64,000 bases of DNA from Alteribacter aurantiacus DSM 18675 (GCF_000429705.1 NZ_KE386941.1:1786781-1850780); one strand, 5' to 3'; numbered from the stretch's first letter, positions 25,790 through 34,491 are shown. Numbers and translations: made by a program. Notes: a model not told the origin generated them from the letters alone.

Positions 25790-26530
25790 TTAGTTTTTCA
25801 ATTCAATCACTTTTCCGGTCGCGGCCAACTCCACCGTTCCATCAAACTCCAGCTTCGCTTCTTTTACCAAATCAGGGTGCTCCCCGAAATGAGGCAAGTG
25901 CGTCAACACGAGCTGCTTCACACCTGCTTTTCTTGCCATCCGTCCCGCTTCCGTACTGTTCATGTGACCGAAGTTGGTCGGGTCCTGATCGGCGTAAAAG
26001 CTCGTTTCCGCAATCAACAGGTCCGCCCCTTCACTGAACTCCACAAGGGAATCCATATAGGTCGTGTCGGCTGTGAAGACAAACGACTGCCCGTCCGCCT
26101 CTACTCGCATGGCAAAGCACGGCACAGGGTGATCCGTACGACTGAATGTGAACGTCATTTCCCCTAAGTGTAAGGCCTCTCCCTCATTATAAGGCAAGCC
26201 TTCCACCGCGGGCTCTTTCGTTAAGGATGCAAAAGCGGCCTCGTCCTCTCGATGTCCGTACATGAGGAGACTGTCACTCGTACGACCGATCGCTTTATCC
26301 ACAATGCGCGCATACTGCATCACGCCTAGATCCGCCTGGTGATCGGCATGATAATGACTAAACACCACCGCGTCCACGTCTTTTAGTTCTATGTAGTTTT
26401 GCAGCTGGGAAACTGCTCCGCTTCCGCAGTCAATCACAACCGTCATATTGTTGTGCTCGACTAAATAACAGGACGTCGCTTCGCCTTTTTCCGGATACGC
26501 TCCCCAAAAACCGATTACCGTTATTTTCAT
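25790..26530 (-). CDS. MBL-fold metallo-hydrolase (YhfI-like)
   Basis: A 246-residue hydrolase of the metallo-beta-lactamase fold, close in layout to Bacillus YhfI. Visible ligands: FSHYHADHQADL, the Asp in FTADTTYM and LTHLPHFGEH; an additional NFGHMNS precedes the last helix. This branch includes cyclic-nucleotide phosphodiesterases and RNase Z relatives; the substrate is not known. AAGGAG lies 11 nt before the ATG. Confidence 0.83.
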   Translation of the reverse strand: MKITVIGFWGAYPEKGEATSCYLVEHNNMTVVIDCGSGAVSQLQNYIELKDVDAVVFSHYHADHQADLGVMQYARIVDKAIGRTSDSLLMYGHREDEAAFASLTKEPAVEGLPYNEGEALHLGEMTFTFSRTDHPVPCFAMRVEADGQSFVFTADTTYMDSLVEFSEGADLLIAETSFYADQDPTNFGHMNSTEAGRMARKAGVKQLVLTHLPHFGEHPDLVKEAKLEFDGTVELAATGKVIELKN

Positions 26531-26573
26531 AGCAAGATGGTCTCCTTTTTAATGTTATTTACACACAGTTCTT

Positions 26574-26975
26574 TCACCAATCCAAAAACCGCTCCCGCTC
26601 TTCTGGTGTTGGCATACGACACGCTTCTCTTTTTCCGAACCAATTCAACCGGTTCCGCGCAATCAGATTATACACGCTGTCTCGGATCGGGTACGGAATT
26701 ATGATCAAGGGATACGCGAGATTCCATGGCCTCGTGAGCTCCCGAGCGATCCTAAGAGCCGCTCCCGACCTCATGTGGAACTCTTCTTGGTCTTCATCAA
26801 TGAGAATCATACTGTCCACTCCGCGCGGCACATCGTACTTTTTCAAAAGCGCCTGCCCCTCTTCACTTTGCAGCGACGCAAAAGAAAATACGCGGCGAGG
26901 GTCCCTCGGGATCATAAATTGCACACTCCCATCACAAAAGTTGCACTCCCCATCAAACAAAATGACCTTTCCCAA
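26574..26975 (-). CDS. DCC-family thiol protein (YuxK-like)
   Basis: A 133-residue protein of the DCC family (DUF393): VILFDGECNFCDGSVQFMI carries the conserved Asp and CxxC (here CNFC), followed by FASLQSEEGQALL and the C-terminal FGKREACRMPTPEERERFLD. The family is predicted to be thiol-disulfide active. I prefer the TTG at 26975, 8 nt after GAGGGG; the GTG at 26984 overlaps that site. Confidence 0.8.
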   Translation of the reverse strand: MGKVILFDGECNFCDGSVQFMIPRDPRRVFSFASLQSEEGQALLKKYDVPRGVDSMILIDEDQEEFHMRSGAALRIARELTRPWNLAYPLIIIPYPIRDSVYNLIARNRLNWFGKREACRMPTPEERERFLDW

Positions 26976-27091
26976 TCCAATCACCCCTCAGTTCAGTCTG
27001 TATCTTCAGTTTATCACAACCGTTGGGATGCTAACCTGTTTAAACCAGCGCACAACCTGTTTAAGTGCCTCGTTGCTTCTCCCTCCCAACC

Positions 27092-27196
27092 CCCAAACCA
27101 GGAATTCCCACCTCTAACCCGGTAATCCACACCGCCATGCCGTAAATCCGCACAACGAACCCGCGAATCCCCCACCTCAACCCGTAAATCCCACGC
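27092..27196. repeat. five 21-bp family C units
   Basis: Cores (G)AAT fall at 27102, 27123, 27144, 27165 and 27186, exactly 21 bp apart, in units such as AACCCGTAAATCC and AACCCGCGAATCC. The unit resembles the 19-kb array but is C-richer and lacks the higher-order block. The minus-strand frame reading with Gly every seventh residue is a consequence of the period. Nothing else is visible in 26976-27245. Confidence 0.85.
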
Positions 27197-27245
27197 TCCA
27201 GACAACCCTCCGCCCTAAAAACGCTCCTCCCCCACCCCAACACAA

Positions 27246-27284
27246 AAAACCCCCGATACCACCTAAATGGCATCGAGGGCTTTT
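27246..27284 (-). terminator. terminator of the rplU-prp-rpmA operon
   Basis: CCCCGATaCCA / TGGcATCGaGGG stem; the minus strand continues into a T-run. Confidence 0.8.
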
Positions 27285-27298
27285 CTTCATGTATTGAC

Positions 27299-27592
27299 TT
27301 ACGCTTCTTTGACTTCAGGGTACACGCTCACTTGTTTGCGATCGCGACCTACACGTTCAAATTTTACAACGCCGTCAACTTTAGCGAACAACGTGTCGTC
27401 TCCACCTCTACCTACGTTTACACCTGGGTAAATGCGAGTTCCGCGCTGACGCACAAGGATAGATCCACCAGTAACAGACTGACCGTCTCCACGCTTAGTA
27501 CCTAAGCGCTTAGAGATTGAGTCACGACCGTTTTTCGTACTACCTACCCCTTTTTTCTGGGCGAAAAATTGAAGGTCTAATTTCAAGAACAT
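27299..27592 (-). CDS. rpmA: 50S ribosomal protein L27 (bL27) with cleavable N-terminal extension
   Basis: A 97-residue precursor. It begins [18 protein letters not shown]: the LQFFA segment is the Firmicutes extension removed by the protease Prp between Phe10 and Ala11, exposing the tail that reaches the peptidyl-transferase centre. The rest ([35 protein letters not shown]) is standard L27. The ATG at 27592 has AGGAGGTG upstream. Confidence 0.97.
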   Translation of the reverse strand: MFLKLDLQFFAQKKGVGSTKNGRDSISKRLGTKRGDGQSVTGGSILVRQRGTRIYPGVNVGRGGDDTLFAKVDGVVKFERVGRDRKQVSVYPEVKEA

Positions 27593-27597
27593 GGTTT

Positions 27598-27930
27598 TCA
27601 CCTCCTGGAGATCTGGATGTACTCCCCGTATTGTTCCTCAAGCATGCGAAACGATACAACGAGTCCCTCTAAGAGCAACTGCACTTTCTCAAACGTATCG
27701 GCACCGAGATCCCCCGGCACCCGACAGCTAAGAAATCCACCCTCGCTTCCCATCTCGACAGGAAGCTCAAGCTCGCAAAGCTCAGCAATCGCATTAATCG
27801 TCCCAAACGACAAAGCAGACGCTGCCGCACACACAAGGTCATGACCATGTGGGCCCGAATCAGCATGTCCCTCCATCGTAAACGACGATACATGCTTATT
27901 TTCATCCCGCTCAATCGACACTCGAATCAT
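27598..27930 (-). CDS. prp: ribosomal-processing cysteine protease Prp
   Basis: A 110-residue cysteine protease that trims L27. The catalytic dyad is His22 in [11 protein letters not shown] and Cys34 in [10 protein letters not shown]. It lies between rplU and rpmA, its standard position in Firmicutes, 5 bp before the rpmA start. Its substrate motif is present in the neighbouring rpmA. Confidence 0.95.
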   Translation of the reverse strand: MIRVSIERDENKHVSSFTMEGHADSGPHGHDLVCAAASALSFGTINAIAELCELELPVEMGSEGGFLSCRVPGDLGADTFEKVQLLLEGLVVSFRMLEEQYGEYIQISRR

Positions 27931-27942
27931 AAGAGCCTCCGA

Positions 27943-28251
27943 TTAAACAGTGATAGAGTCAATAGTCACTTTTGTGTAAGGCTGACGGTGACCCTGCTTA
28001 CGACGGTAGTTCTTACGCTTCTTCATTTTGTAAACGATTGTCTTCTTGCCACGGCCGTGTTTTTCAACTTTACCAGTAACAGAAGCTCCCGCTACTAATG
28101 GAGAACCAACTTTCGTCTCGTCACCACCAACTAGGATTACTCGGTCAAATGTAACTGTATCACCTTCAGCAACGTCGAGTTTCTCAACGAATACCTCTTG
28201 GCCTTCAGTTACCTTCACTTGTTTACCACCAGTTTCAATAATTGCGTACAT
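27943..28251 (-). CDS. rplU: 50S ribosomal protein L21 (bL21)
   Basis: A 102-residue ribosomal protein: [18 protein letters not shown] at the start and [19 protein letters not shown] near the end are diagnostic. Tandem ATGs at 28254 and 28251 follow AAGGAGGTG; the second matches known L21 starts. First gene of rplU-prp-rpmA. Confidence 0.97.
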   Translation of the reverse strand: MYAIIETGGKQVKVTEGQEVFVEKLDVAEGDTVTFDRVILVGGDETKVGSPLVAGASVTGKVEKHGRGKKTIVYKMKKRKNYRRKQGHRQPYTKVTIDSITV

Positions 28252-28261
28252 CATGCGCACC

Positions 28262-28380
28262 TCCTTAATTACTCAGACTCGCCATTGCAGGTGCTTTCTA
28301 TCCCTCAAACGAGGGGCAGTTCGCTTAAAAACCTGCTCTGCGCGGTTGCAGTTCTTTGGGTGCAACCAAACAACTAACAA
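28262..28380 (-). ncRNA. L21 leader (ribosomal protein autoregulatory leader)
   Basis: Between the promoter and rplU lies a ~120-nt structured leader in the position of the Bacillus L21 leader. On the minus strand GGTTGCA pairs with TGCAACC around AAGAAC-rich sequence, and CGCGCAGAGCAGG followed by AAGCGAACTGCCCCTCGTTT and a GAGGG helix matches my recollection of the conserved core. It is expected to bind L21 and lower expression of the operon. Confidence 0.7.
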
Positions 28381-28385
28381 GAAAC

Positions 28386-28415
28386 ATCATACCACATCAC
28401 GAAAATCAGTGTCAA
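28386..28415 (-). promoter_or_regulatory. promoter of rplU-prp-rpmA, overlapping the rng stop
   Basis: Minus-strand -35 TTGACA (28410-28415) and -10 TATGAT (28386-28391), 18-bp spacer. The -35 shares bases with the rng stop codon at 28412, so the ribosomal operon has its own promoter inside the rng 3' end. Confidence 0.75.
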
Positions 28416-29869
28416 CGACCAGTTTGACGATTCCAAAACCCGTCCGCCTCATCCACCGAACCCGCGAACCGCACCACATACCCAGCACTTTCTGATCGGG
28501 TAAAAAAAACACGAACGCCCGCACGCGACTCAAGCACTTTTTGGTGTTGATCAGACTCCAGATACGCACACAGCTCGTCGCTCGCGCTGATGACAACCGC
28601 TTCTGTGTCTCGCATCTCAAGAAGCTCCCTTTCAAGCGCAAAATACAAGCTTTGCGCCGACCGTACGAACCCCTTCCCTTCACAAACCATACACGACTCC
28701 GTCAGCCTATTCGCCACCGTAGAGCGCGCCTTCTTCCTCGTCATTTCCACAAGCCCAAGCCGCGTAAACCCAATCACCGTCGTCCGCGTCCGGTCCTGCT
28801 TCAAGGCATCATTAAGGGCTTTTAACACACGCTCTCGGCTTTCATCCTCTTCCATATCAATAAAGTCCACAATAATGATCCCGCCTAAGTCTCTCAGGCG
28901 AAGCTGCTCCGCCACGGCCACCGCCGCTTCTTTATTCGCTTTCACCACCGTGTCCTCGAGCGACGTTTTCCCCGTAAACTTCCCAGTATTCACGTCAATG
29001 ACTGTCATGGCTTCGGTTTCTTCTATAATAAGAGAGCCGCCACTCTTCAACCACACCTGCTTACTAAACACGCGCTCCAGCTTTTTTTCCAAGTCAAAGG
29101 TCGTAAAAATCCCTTCCTGCTTTGCGTGCAGGCGAACCTCCGCCTGCTCAAACGGATTCATCTTCAACCAGCGGGTCAAAAACGTGTAGTCTTTTCGGTT
29201 ATCAATCGTGATTGTCGTGTTCGGACGGTGAGCGTAGTTCCGCGCCACTTGCAGCATCATCGATCCGCCCTCAAACACCAAGGCAGGCGCTTTTTTCTCT
29301 TTCGCCTCGTCCAGACTTTCACTAAGCAATTCCCGAAGCACGTCCAATTCCTGTTTCACTTGCGCCATCGTAAGCTCTTTCGCCGCCGTTCGAATGATCA
29401 TTCCCTCGGGACTCTCGACTGTTTCTTGCCCGAACGTACGCCACTCTTTTCTCAAGTCATCGTCCCCAAGGCGCTTTGAGACCGCAACGTAATCAGAGTA
29501 CGGCAAATACACAATCGATTGCCCCGGCAACTGAATGTATTCCGTCAGCTTCGCCCCTTTCGTGCTCATCTCTTCTTTTGCCACTTGCACAAGTACTTCC
29601 TCACCTTGCTTAACTGCTGAAGCCACAGGCTTTGTACCGCCCTCAGTCTTTCGAATTTCTTTACTATGTAAATACCCGTCTTTCCCTACACCAATGTCCA
29701 CGAATACCGCTTCCATCCCAGGGAGCACTTTCGTAATTCTTCCTTTATATATGTCGCCTACCCGCGCCGTTTTCGTCGGCTCCTCGACGAGCCACTCCAC
29801 GATCTTCCCATCTTCCACGATCGCGCCGCGTTTCTCATCCGTAATTGTGTTCAATATAATCTCAAGCAC
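28412..29869 (-). CDS. rng: ribonuclease E/G family endoribonuclease
   Basis: A 485-residue RNase G-type enzyme. It has an N-terminal S1-like domain (VGDIYKGRITKVLPGMEAVF), the catalytic DNase I-like core with the metal-binding aspartates in VIDVNTG and IIVDFIDM, and a CMVC zinc-link motif near the C-terminus. It processes rRNA and decays mRNA from 5' ends. GTG at 29869 follows GGAGAG. In B. subtilis this enzyme is absent; many Bacillaceae keep it beside rplU. Confidence 0.93.
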   Translation of the reverse strand: MLEIILNTITDEKRGAIVEDGKIVEWLVEEPTKTARVGDIYKGRITKVLPGMEAVFVDIGVGKDGYLHSKEIRKTEGGTKPVASAVKQGEEVLVQVAKEEMSTKGAKLTEYIQLPGQSIVYLPYSDYVAVSKRLGDDDLRKEWRTFGQETVESPEGMIIRTAAKELTMAQVKQELDVLRELLSESLDEAKEKKAPALVFEGGSMMLQVARNYAHRPNTTITIDNRKDYTFLTRWLKMNPFEQAEVRLHAKQEGIFTTFDLEKKLERVFSKQVWLKSGGSLIIEETEAMTVIDVNTGKFTGKTSLEDTVVKANKEAAVAVAEQLRLRDLGGIIIVDFIDMEEDESRERVLKALNDALKQDRTRTTVIGFTRLGLVEMTRKKARSTVANRLTESCMVCEGKGFVRSAQSLYFALERELLEMRDTEAVVISASDELCAYLESDQHQKVLESRAGVRVFFTRSESAGYVVRFAGSVDEADGFWNRQTGR

Positions 29870-29945
29870 CGCACGTCTCTCCGTTTCCTCATCTAACTAC
29901 CGCTATTATACATGAACAAAGGAACCGCCGGCAAAATCAGGGCCA

Positions 29946-30130
29946 GGTGGGGACGGTTCTTTTGCTTCTTTGCTCGCCAACGGAGGGCTATATGATGAAT
30001 CTTTGAGCGGATTTAATGAATCCTTGTGACTTTATGATGAATTTCTTTTAACTTATAATGAATCCTTACACGTTTATAATGAATATTCCCGAAATATAAT
30101 GAATCCTGACGATTTATAATATGATTATTG
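29946..30130. repeat. composite repeat: GGGGACGGTTCTTTTG block plus seven ~21-bp units (family B), left copy
   Basis: A head GGTGGGGACGGTTCTTTTGC...CAACGGAGGGCTATAT is followed by (A/G)ATGAAT cores starting at 29993, 30014, 30035, 30056, 30077, 30097 and 30117. Spacing is 21,21,21,21,20,20 bp. The best unit is TAATGAATCCTTGTGACTTT. The same head and units recur in the same orientation at 38024-38165. Confidence 0.88.
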
Positions 30131-30150
30131 ATAATTAATTAGGAGATAAC

Positions 30151-30558
30151 ATGTCACATTTGAACTCATCCATCAGAACTATTGTTTTTGCCGTCTGCTT
30201 AAATATTTTTGTAATGCTAATATTTGCTATTAGAGATAGTTTCTCTGTATCTGATATAGAAAATATTGCTGTTGCCGCAATAATACATTCTATCATCATA
30301 ATACCTACAACGTATATTGGTTGCTTAATTGGAGGATTTATTTATGCTTTATTAGGTAAGCTCAAAGACAATACTCTGTTTAGTCTATTCATTTTTGGAT
30401 TACTCGGTTTATCACTTTCACTAATTTTGTATCCTTTCATGAATGAAGAGGATATTTTAATTTACTTCCTCTATAGTATTATGTTTGTTTGTTCTAGTAT
30501 TTTCTATTATATATGCAGAAGAAGAAAAACTGCACACCCAAAACAGACAGACATGTAA
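30151..30558 (+). CDS. four-helix membrane protein, unknown
   Basis: A 135-residue hydrophobic protein with about four membrane helices and a short basic tail (CRRRKTAHPKQ). No family recognised. It is AT-rich with unusual codon use compared with rng next door and is the first gene of the accessory segment. AGGAGAT precedes the ATG. Confidence 0.6.
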   Translation: MSHLNSSIRTIVFAVCLNIFVMLIFAIRDSFSVSDIENIAVAAIIHSIIIIPTTYIGCLIGGFIYALLGKLKDNTLFSLFIFGLLGLSLSLILYPFMNEEDILIYFLYSIMFVCSSIFYYICRRRKTAHPKQTDM

Positions 30559-30650
30559 TGAAAGTACAAGTATCCAAAAGTGCCTTGGTGTGAGGTGTAG
30601 TTGTGTGCGAGGATTGGAGAAGAGGGGACGACTCCTTTTTATCTTAAATG

Positions 30651-30752
30651 GGTATTTCGTTAGCTCAGAAAATGAATAGTCTTAAAAAAGCAGACTAGAC
30701 ATCTGCTTTTTTTGATCCTTTCTTATTAAACTACCGCTTTCGTTACTTTAAG
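30651..30752. repeat. composite CTCAGAAAATGAATA / GCAGA-hairpin / CGTTA repeat, copy 1
   Basis: TTTCGTTAGCTCAGAAAATG, then a terminator-like hairpin AAAAAAGCAGA...TCTGCTTTTTTT (30683-30715), then AACTACCGCTTTCGTTACTT. Related copies lie at 34637-34733 and 50340-50448. The hairpin can end transcription of the gene at 30151. In 30753-30926 I see nothing I can name. Confidence 0.65.
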
Positions 30753-30926
30753 TATACCTTTTCACGAAGTTAACACAAATAGGGTATCGTTTAAATGCAC
30801 ACTATCCTTGTACAGTGCAGCAAATGGATCTATTGTTTTTTCGTCCTTCTTTCTCAAAATTAGCTCCTGTTGGTTGAACACAGGCTCTTGAGAGTTATCT
30901 ACTTTTTAGTTAACTGTCTTATCGTT

Positions 30927-31667
30927 CTAATCATAATATGTTTTCAATTCCTTATAAATATAGCTAGCTATATTTTCAGGAAAATAAATAGTAAACTCAT
31001 GTTTGTACTTGGCTAAAAAATGATCATTACCCACAAGATTTAAAAGGTTTCTAATCGCAGGAAATAGGTTATTCATTTTGTTTACAATTTCTTGTATTTT
31101 TTCTCTGCTTGCAGCGTCATTATACTGAATAGCATTTCTAATCGCTTGAATTAAATACCATGTTTCTCTATCCATCTTCTCCTTGTATTCAGGTTTATGA
31201 AGCAACTTAATCTCTTTCAGGATTTCCTTGTCATTTCTAAAGTGTTTTTCCCATATTTGAAGTTGTGATTTTTCCCGCCTGAATAAATCAAGCATAATAA
31301 AAGCAAATTCATTTAATTCTTCCTCAGAAATACCTTCAATTTTGTACAACCTCTCCATTCTCGTAATTACTTCTAATTTATCATTTAATTCCGCTTGTTT
31401 TTTTTCAATTAATTGTTTTTGAACCAGCAATAACTCTCTATTATTTAATTTCTGATCAGTCATCTGTTCTTTTATTTCGTTTAATGATAAACCAAAATGT
31501 TTTAAAATCAATATTTGCTGAAAAAGTTCCCAGTCTGATCGTGTATATACTTTTCGACCATTTTTATTTAATTTTTTGGGGGTAAGTAACTCAATTTTAT
31601 CGTAGTACCTCAATGTTCTCACCGTTGTACCTGTTAATTTTGCAAACTGACCAATTGTCATTTCCAT
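30927..31667 (-). CDS. MerR-family transcriptional regulator
   Basis: A 246-residue regulator. N-terminal winged helix MTIGQFAKLTGTTVRTLRYY and helix KLNKNGRKVYTRSDWELFQQ are typical of MerR, followed by a long dimerisation helix (~80-120) and a ~120-residue helical C-terminal ligand domain without the Cys motifs of metal sensors, so an organic ligand is likely. It is divergent from an MFS efflux gene, its probable target. AT-rich, consistent with acquisition. Confidence 0.83.
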   Translation of the reverse strand: MEMTIGQFAKLTGTTVRTLRYYDKIELLTPKKLNKNGRKVYTRSDWELFQQILILKHFGLSLNEIKEQMTDQKLNNRELLLVQKQLIEKKQAELNDKLEVITRMERLYKIEGISEEELNEFAFIMLDLFRREKSQLQIWEKHFRNDKEILKEIKLLHKPEYKEKMDRETWYLIQAIRNAIQYNDAASREKIQEIVNKMNNLFPAIRNLLNLVGNDHFLAKYKHEFTIYFPENIASYIYKELKTYYD

Positions 31668-31686
31668 GTTTACACCACCTTACTGA

Positions 31687-31717
31687 ATTATAAACTGTTA
31701 CGTAAGGTCACAAACAA
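31687..31717 (-). promoter_or_regulatory. MerR-type autoregulated promoter
   Basis: On the minus strand -35 TTGTTT and -10 TATAAT (31687-31692) are separated by 19 bp containing the dyad TTACGTAA. Over-long 19-bp spacers with a central dyad are the hallmark of MerR-controlled promoters. Confidence 0.6.
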
Positions 31718-31788
31718 TACACCTGTTAATTAATTCACAAAAACAAATCAACTAGTTTAAAACATGCTTTTTTTTATTACATAAAAGT

Positions 31789-31819
31789 TTGCTTACGACA
31801 TAACGTCACAATTTATGAT
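31789..31819 (+). promoter_or_regulatory. candidate MerR-type promoter of the MFS gene
   Basis: -35 TTGCTT (31789-31794) and -10 TATGAT (31814-31819) are 19 bp apart; the spacer contains ACGACATAACGTCAC, sharing ACG and GTCACAA elements with the divergent promoter. A second -10, TATAAT (31826), may allow a 17-bp promoter. Confidence 0.5.
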
Positions 31820-31853
31820 TGGTTCTATAATAAGTTTGAGAGGAAGGTTATCT

Positions 31854-33071
31854 ATGGAACAACAATCATTATTTCGAAATCGTACTTTTATATTTCTGTT
31901 TATTGGTAGTTTTTTGGCGCTAATAGGGTTTAGTATGTTTTTTATGACAACAACATGGTTTGTCATTTCTGATTTAGGTTCTGCTAGTTCATTGGGACTT
32001 ATTCTTATTGCCATTACTGTGCCACGTATACTCATGATGGCATTTGGAGGGGTTCTTGCTGATAAATTCAAGAAGACGACAATAATGTTCAGTACGAGTT
32101 CAATCCAGGGAGTTTTGCTAGTTATCATATTTTTATTGCAAAATGCAAATCAATTAACATTTCTGTACTTGATCATTTTGGGGTCCATTTTTGGAACATT
32201 AGATGCATTTTCTGGACCAGCTGGAACCTCATTAATCCCGAAAATAGTAGAAAAAAACCAAATAAAACAAGCTAACGCTATTATTCAGGGATTGGGTCAA
32301 ATTGCCTTTGTTATTGGCCCTGTTATCGCTGGAAGTATTATGGAATTCGGTGGCGTAACGACAGCTTATTTAGCCTCATCTATTATTGTACTTTTATCTG
32401 CCTTTTTTATGTTCCCACCTTTCTTAAAAGAAGGTCCTGTAGTTAATACAGTAAAACAAACACCATTTAGAGATCTCATTGAAGGGATTTCCTATGTAAA
32501 AGCAAGCAGATTTTTAATTACCGGTATCCTTATCTTAATTACGTTAAACTTTTTTGCCTTCGGAGCGATAACCATTGCAATCCCAATTTTAGTTGAAATG
32601 TATGGAGGGACACCTATTAACCTTAGTTACATTGACGCTGCTTTAGGGGCTGGGATGCTGGTAAGTACAGCAATAATTGGTATGATCAAAATACGACGCA
32701 GGGGATTAACATCAATTGCAGGCTTAATTGCAACTTTAATCGTAGCTCTAGCTTTTAGTCAAATTCCTAATTTGTATATTTTAACAGCCTTAGCGTTCTT
32801 CATTGGATTTACAATGTCATTTGTATTTATTCCATTTTTCACCTCAGCACAAGAAGATACTGATCCCCGCATTATGGGGAGGGTCATGAGTATTGTCTTT
32901 TTAGCCATGAACGGGTTTGATCCACTTGCCTATGCGAGTGTAACTTTACTCGTTTCCAGAGGATTTGATATTCAATTAGTCATTCTGTCCTTTTCTTTTT
33001 TTGGATTAATTATTGCTCTTGCCATTTTATGGAGAGGGCATACGTTCAGAAGTTACAAGTCTGACTATTAA
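31854..33071 (+). CDS. MFS efflux transporter
   Basis: A 405-residue transporter with about 12 helices of the major facilitator superfamily, closest in layout to macrolide/drug exporters (MFS_3 type): FLFIGSFLALIGFSMFFMTT at the start, the loop GGVLADKFKKTTIM between helices 2 and 3, and FSGPAGTSLIPKIV. It probably exports a drug recognised by the divergent MerR regulator. ATG at 31854 has AGAGGAAGG; the frame's earlier ATG at 31815 falls in the promoter. Confidence 0.82.
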   Translation: MEQQSLFRNRTFIFLFIGSFLALIGFSMFFMTTTWFVISDLGSASSLGLILIAITVPRILMMAFGGVLADKFKKTTIMFSTSSIQGVLLVIIFLLQNANQLTFLYLIILGSIFGTLDAFSGPAGTSLIPKIVEKNQIKQANAIIQGLGQIAFVIGPVIAGSIMEFGGVTTAYLASSIIVLLSAFFMFPPFLKEGPVVNTVKQTPFRDLIEGISYVKASRFLITGILILITLNFFAFGAITIAIPILVEMYGGTPINLSYIDAALGAGMLVSTAIIGMIKIRRRGLTSIAGLIATLIVALAFSQIPNLYILTALAFFIGFTMSFVFIPFFTSAQEDTDPRIMGRVMSIVFLAMNGFDPLAYASVTLLVSRGFDIQLVILSFSFFGLIIALAILWRGHTFRSYKSDY

Positions 33072-33082
33072 TTGACCCTCAA

Positions 33083-33113
33083 GAAAAGACCACTTCTAAA
33101 GTGGTCTTTTTTT
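33083..33113 (+). terminator. terminator of the MFS gene
   Basis: AAAAGACCACTT-CTA-AAGTGGTCTTTT with T-run. Confidence 0.88.
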
Positions 33114-33422
33114 AGGTTTTATAAATATAGTCCATTACAATTCTTACTAATATTTATTTGGTTGGGAGATAGATTTATGCACTACTCGTTATTTAAAGTG
33201 TAATCGTTCATAAAGTCATATGGAAGGACGCTTGTTGAACAGTATAATAATTCTAATCTATAAGTGTCTCGTTTATTCGCTAGAAAAACTAATCCTTGTT
33301 AAAGGATTCTCCACGATCGTTTAAGTATTACACTTCACAATCAATTCCCTAATTTCTACATACATATGAAACACGTATTTAAGGAAATATTTCATGATAG
33401 TGACACACAATATACGTGTCAC
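33114..33422. other. AT-rich intergenic stretch
   Basis: About 310 bp without an open frame, repeat unit, hairpin or promoter I can support. It may be remnant sequence of the accessory segment. Confidence 0.4.
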
Positions 33423-33966
33423 CTAATGAAGCTCATAGTACCTTTCACAAAGCTGAAAGTGGTGCCTTTCGTGAATCCCCAGTAAATCAATACTTTGAAT
33501 GACATTTGGATAATCTGCAATCGGATCGGGATACCGAATATGGCCGGCTACCTCTTCCGTTATCGATAAAACCTGGGCTTCTAACTTCTTTGTTTCACGA
33601 TTGGTACATCCAACAAGGTCTGCAAAAGTCATCCTTTCTTTTGCATTCTTCGGTGGGAGAAGCACAAAAGGAGATTTCATGGATTTCCCCTTTCTTTTCT
33701 TATAAATAATATAAATATCTTCACTTCGTGTAGGGAACAGCTCTGAGCTTTTCATTTTTGCTACTGGACTACACAATGGAAGATAAACAGTATTCAACTG
33801 CCTCAACCGCTTAACCATTAGATAAAGATGGTAGTAGGTCTCCCCAATTGACCACTTAATCTTGAGGGCGTGTCCACGGATTCTGTAGGCAATCGATCTT
33901 GGATAAAAAAGTGTCCCTTTGCCCATAAATACGATTTAAATGATATTTCATATGTAGACTCTCCAT
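33423..33966 (-). pseudogene. DinB-like protein gene split by a one-base frameshift
   Basis: A DinB/YfiT-type four-helix protein. The intact start is ATG at 33966 with TTAGGAGGGTCT upstream; that frame reads MESLHMKYHLNRIYGQRDTF ... NPWTRPQD and stops at a TAA near 33858. Removing one T from GATTAAG there joins it to the downstream frame, KWSIGETYYHLYLMVKRL ... GIHERHHFQL, giving PQDKWSIGE, exactly the conserved DinB transition. The second part alone could start at an ATG at 33926. Either a real inactivating frameshift or a sequencing error. The metal-binding histidines (GETYYH, HERHH) remain. Confidence 0.72.
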
Positions 33967-33981
33967 AGACCCTCCTAACAA

Positions 33982-34257
33982 TTATATTCCAACAATTACG
34001 TTGCCCAATGCCAATAACACAGCCAGACATGACACAGAAAATAAAACAAAATAAAACGTCCTTCTTTCTGGATTTTTATTCATAAGCTGTAGATGACTAA
34101 TAGAGAGAAACAATGCCAGAATTAAAAAGAACTGAACCATAGACGATCTGCCAGTAAATCCTGCCCACACGACAAGGCTCATGGATAAAGTAATTAAGAC
34201 CAATAACAATACCTTAGAATTAGATTTAACATTTTCAAATTTCAGAGTATTTCTCAT
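33982..34257 (-). CDS. three-helix membrane protein, unknown
   Basis: A 91-residue protein with three hydrophobic helices and a Lys/Asn-rich N-terminus. AAGGAGG precedes the ATG. It lies 15 bp upstream of the DinB-like gene on the same strand, so they share a transcript. No family recognised. Confidence 0.55.
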   Translation of the reverse strand: MRNTLKFENVKSNSKVLLLVLITLSMSLVVWAGFTGRSSMVQFFLILALFLSISHLQLMNKNPERRTFYFVLFSVSCLAVLLALGNVIVGI

Positions 34258-34278
34258 ACACTACCTCCTTGCTCATTT

Positions 34279-34491
34279 CTATAAATAGATTAAATCGAGT
34301 ATTCTTTCATAAGCAAAAGGCAAAATCGAAGCAACGAAAATACCTCCTACCGTAAACGTTGTTGCTAAAACTCTGTATTTTAAGATCGAAATTTCGTTTC
34401 TGTAAAAAGCTATACTTAATACTTTAATCATAGAACGAACCGTAATAAAAATGATGACCGCAGAGAAAATACTCCCTAGAATAACCGGCAT
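34279..34491 (-). CDS. two-helix membrane protein, unknown
   Basis: A 70-residue protein starting MPVILGSIFSAVIIFITV with helices at about 3-28 and 44-66. ATG at 34491 has AAGGAGG at good spacing; the frame stays open upstream without a site. It is 21 bp before the next membrane gene, and the pair may work together. Confidence 0.55.
   Translation of the reverse strand: MPVILGSIFSAVIIFITVRSMIKVLSIAFYRNEISILKYRVLATTFTVGGIFVASILPFAYERILDLIYL

Noticed and set aside
27014..27273. Minus-strand frames with Gly every seven residues
   Set aside because: They run through the family C units; no ribosome binding site or family resemblance.
30753..30926. Insertion-sequence remnant
   Set aside because: AT-rich sequence without terminal repeats or transposase-like frames.
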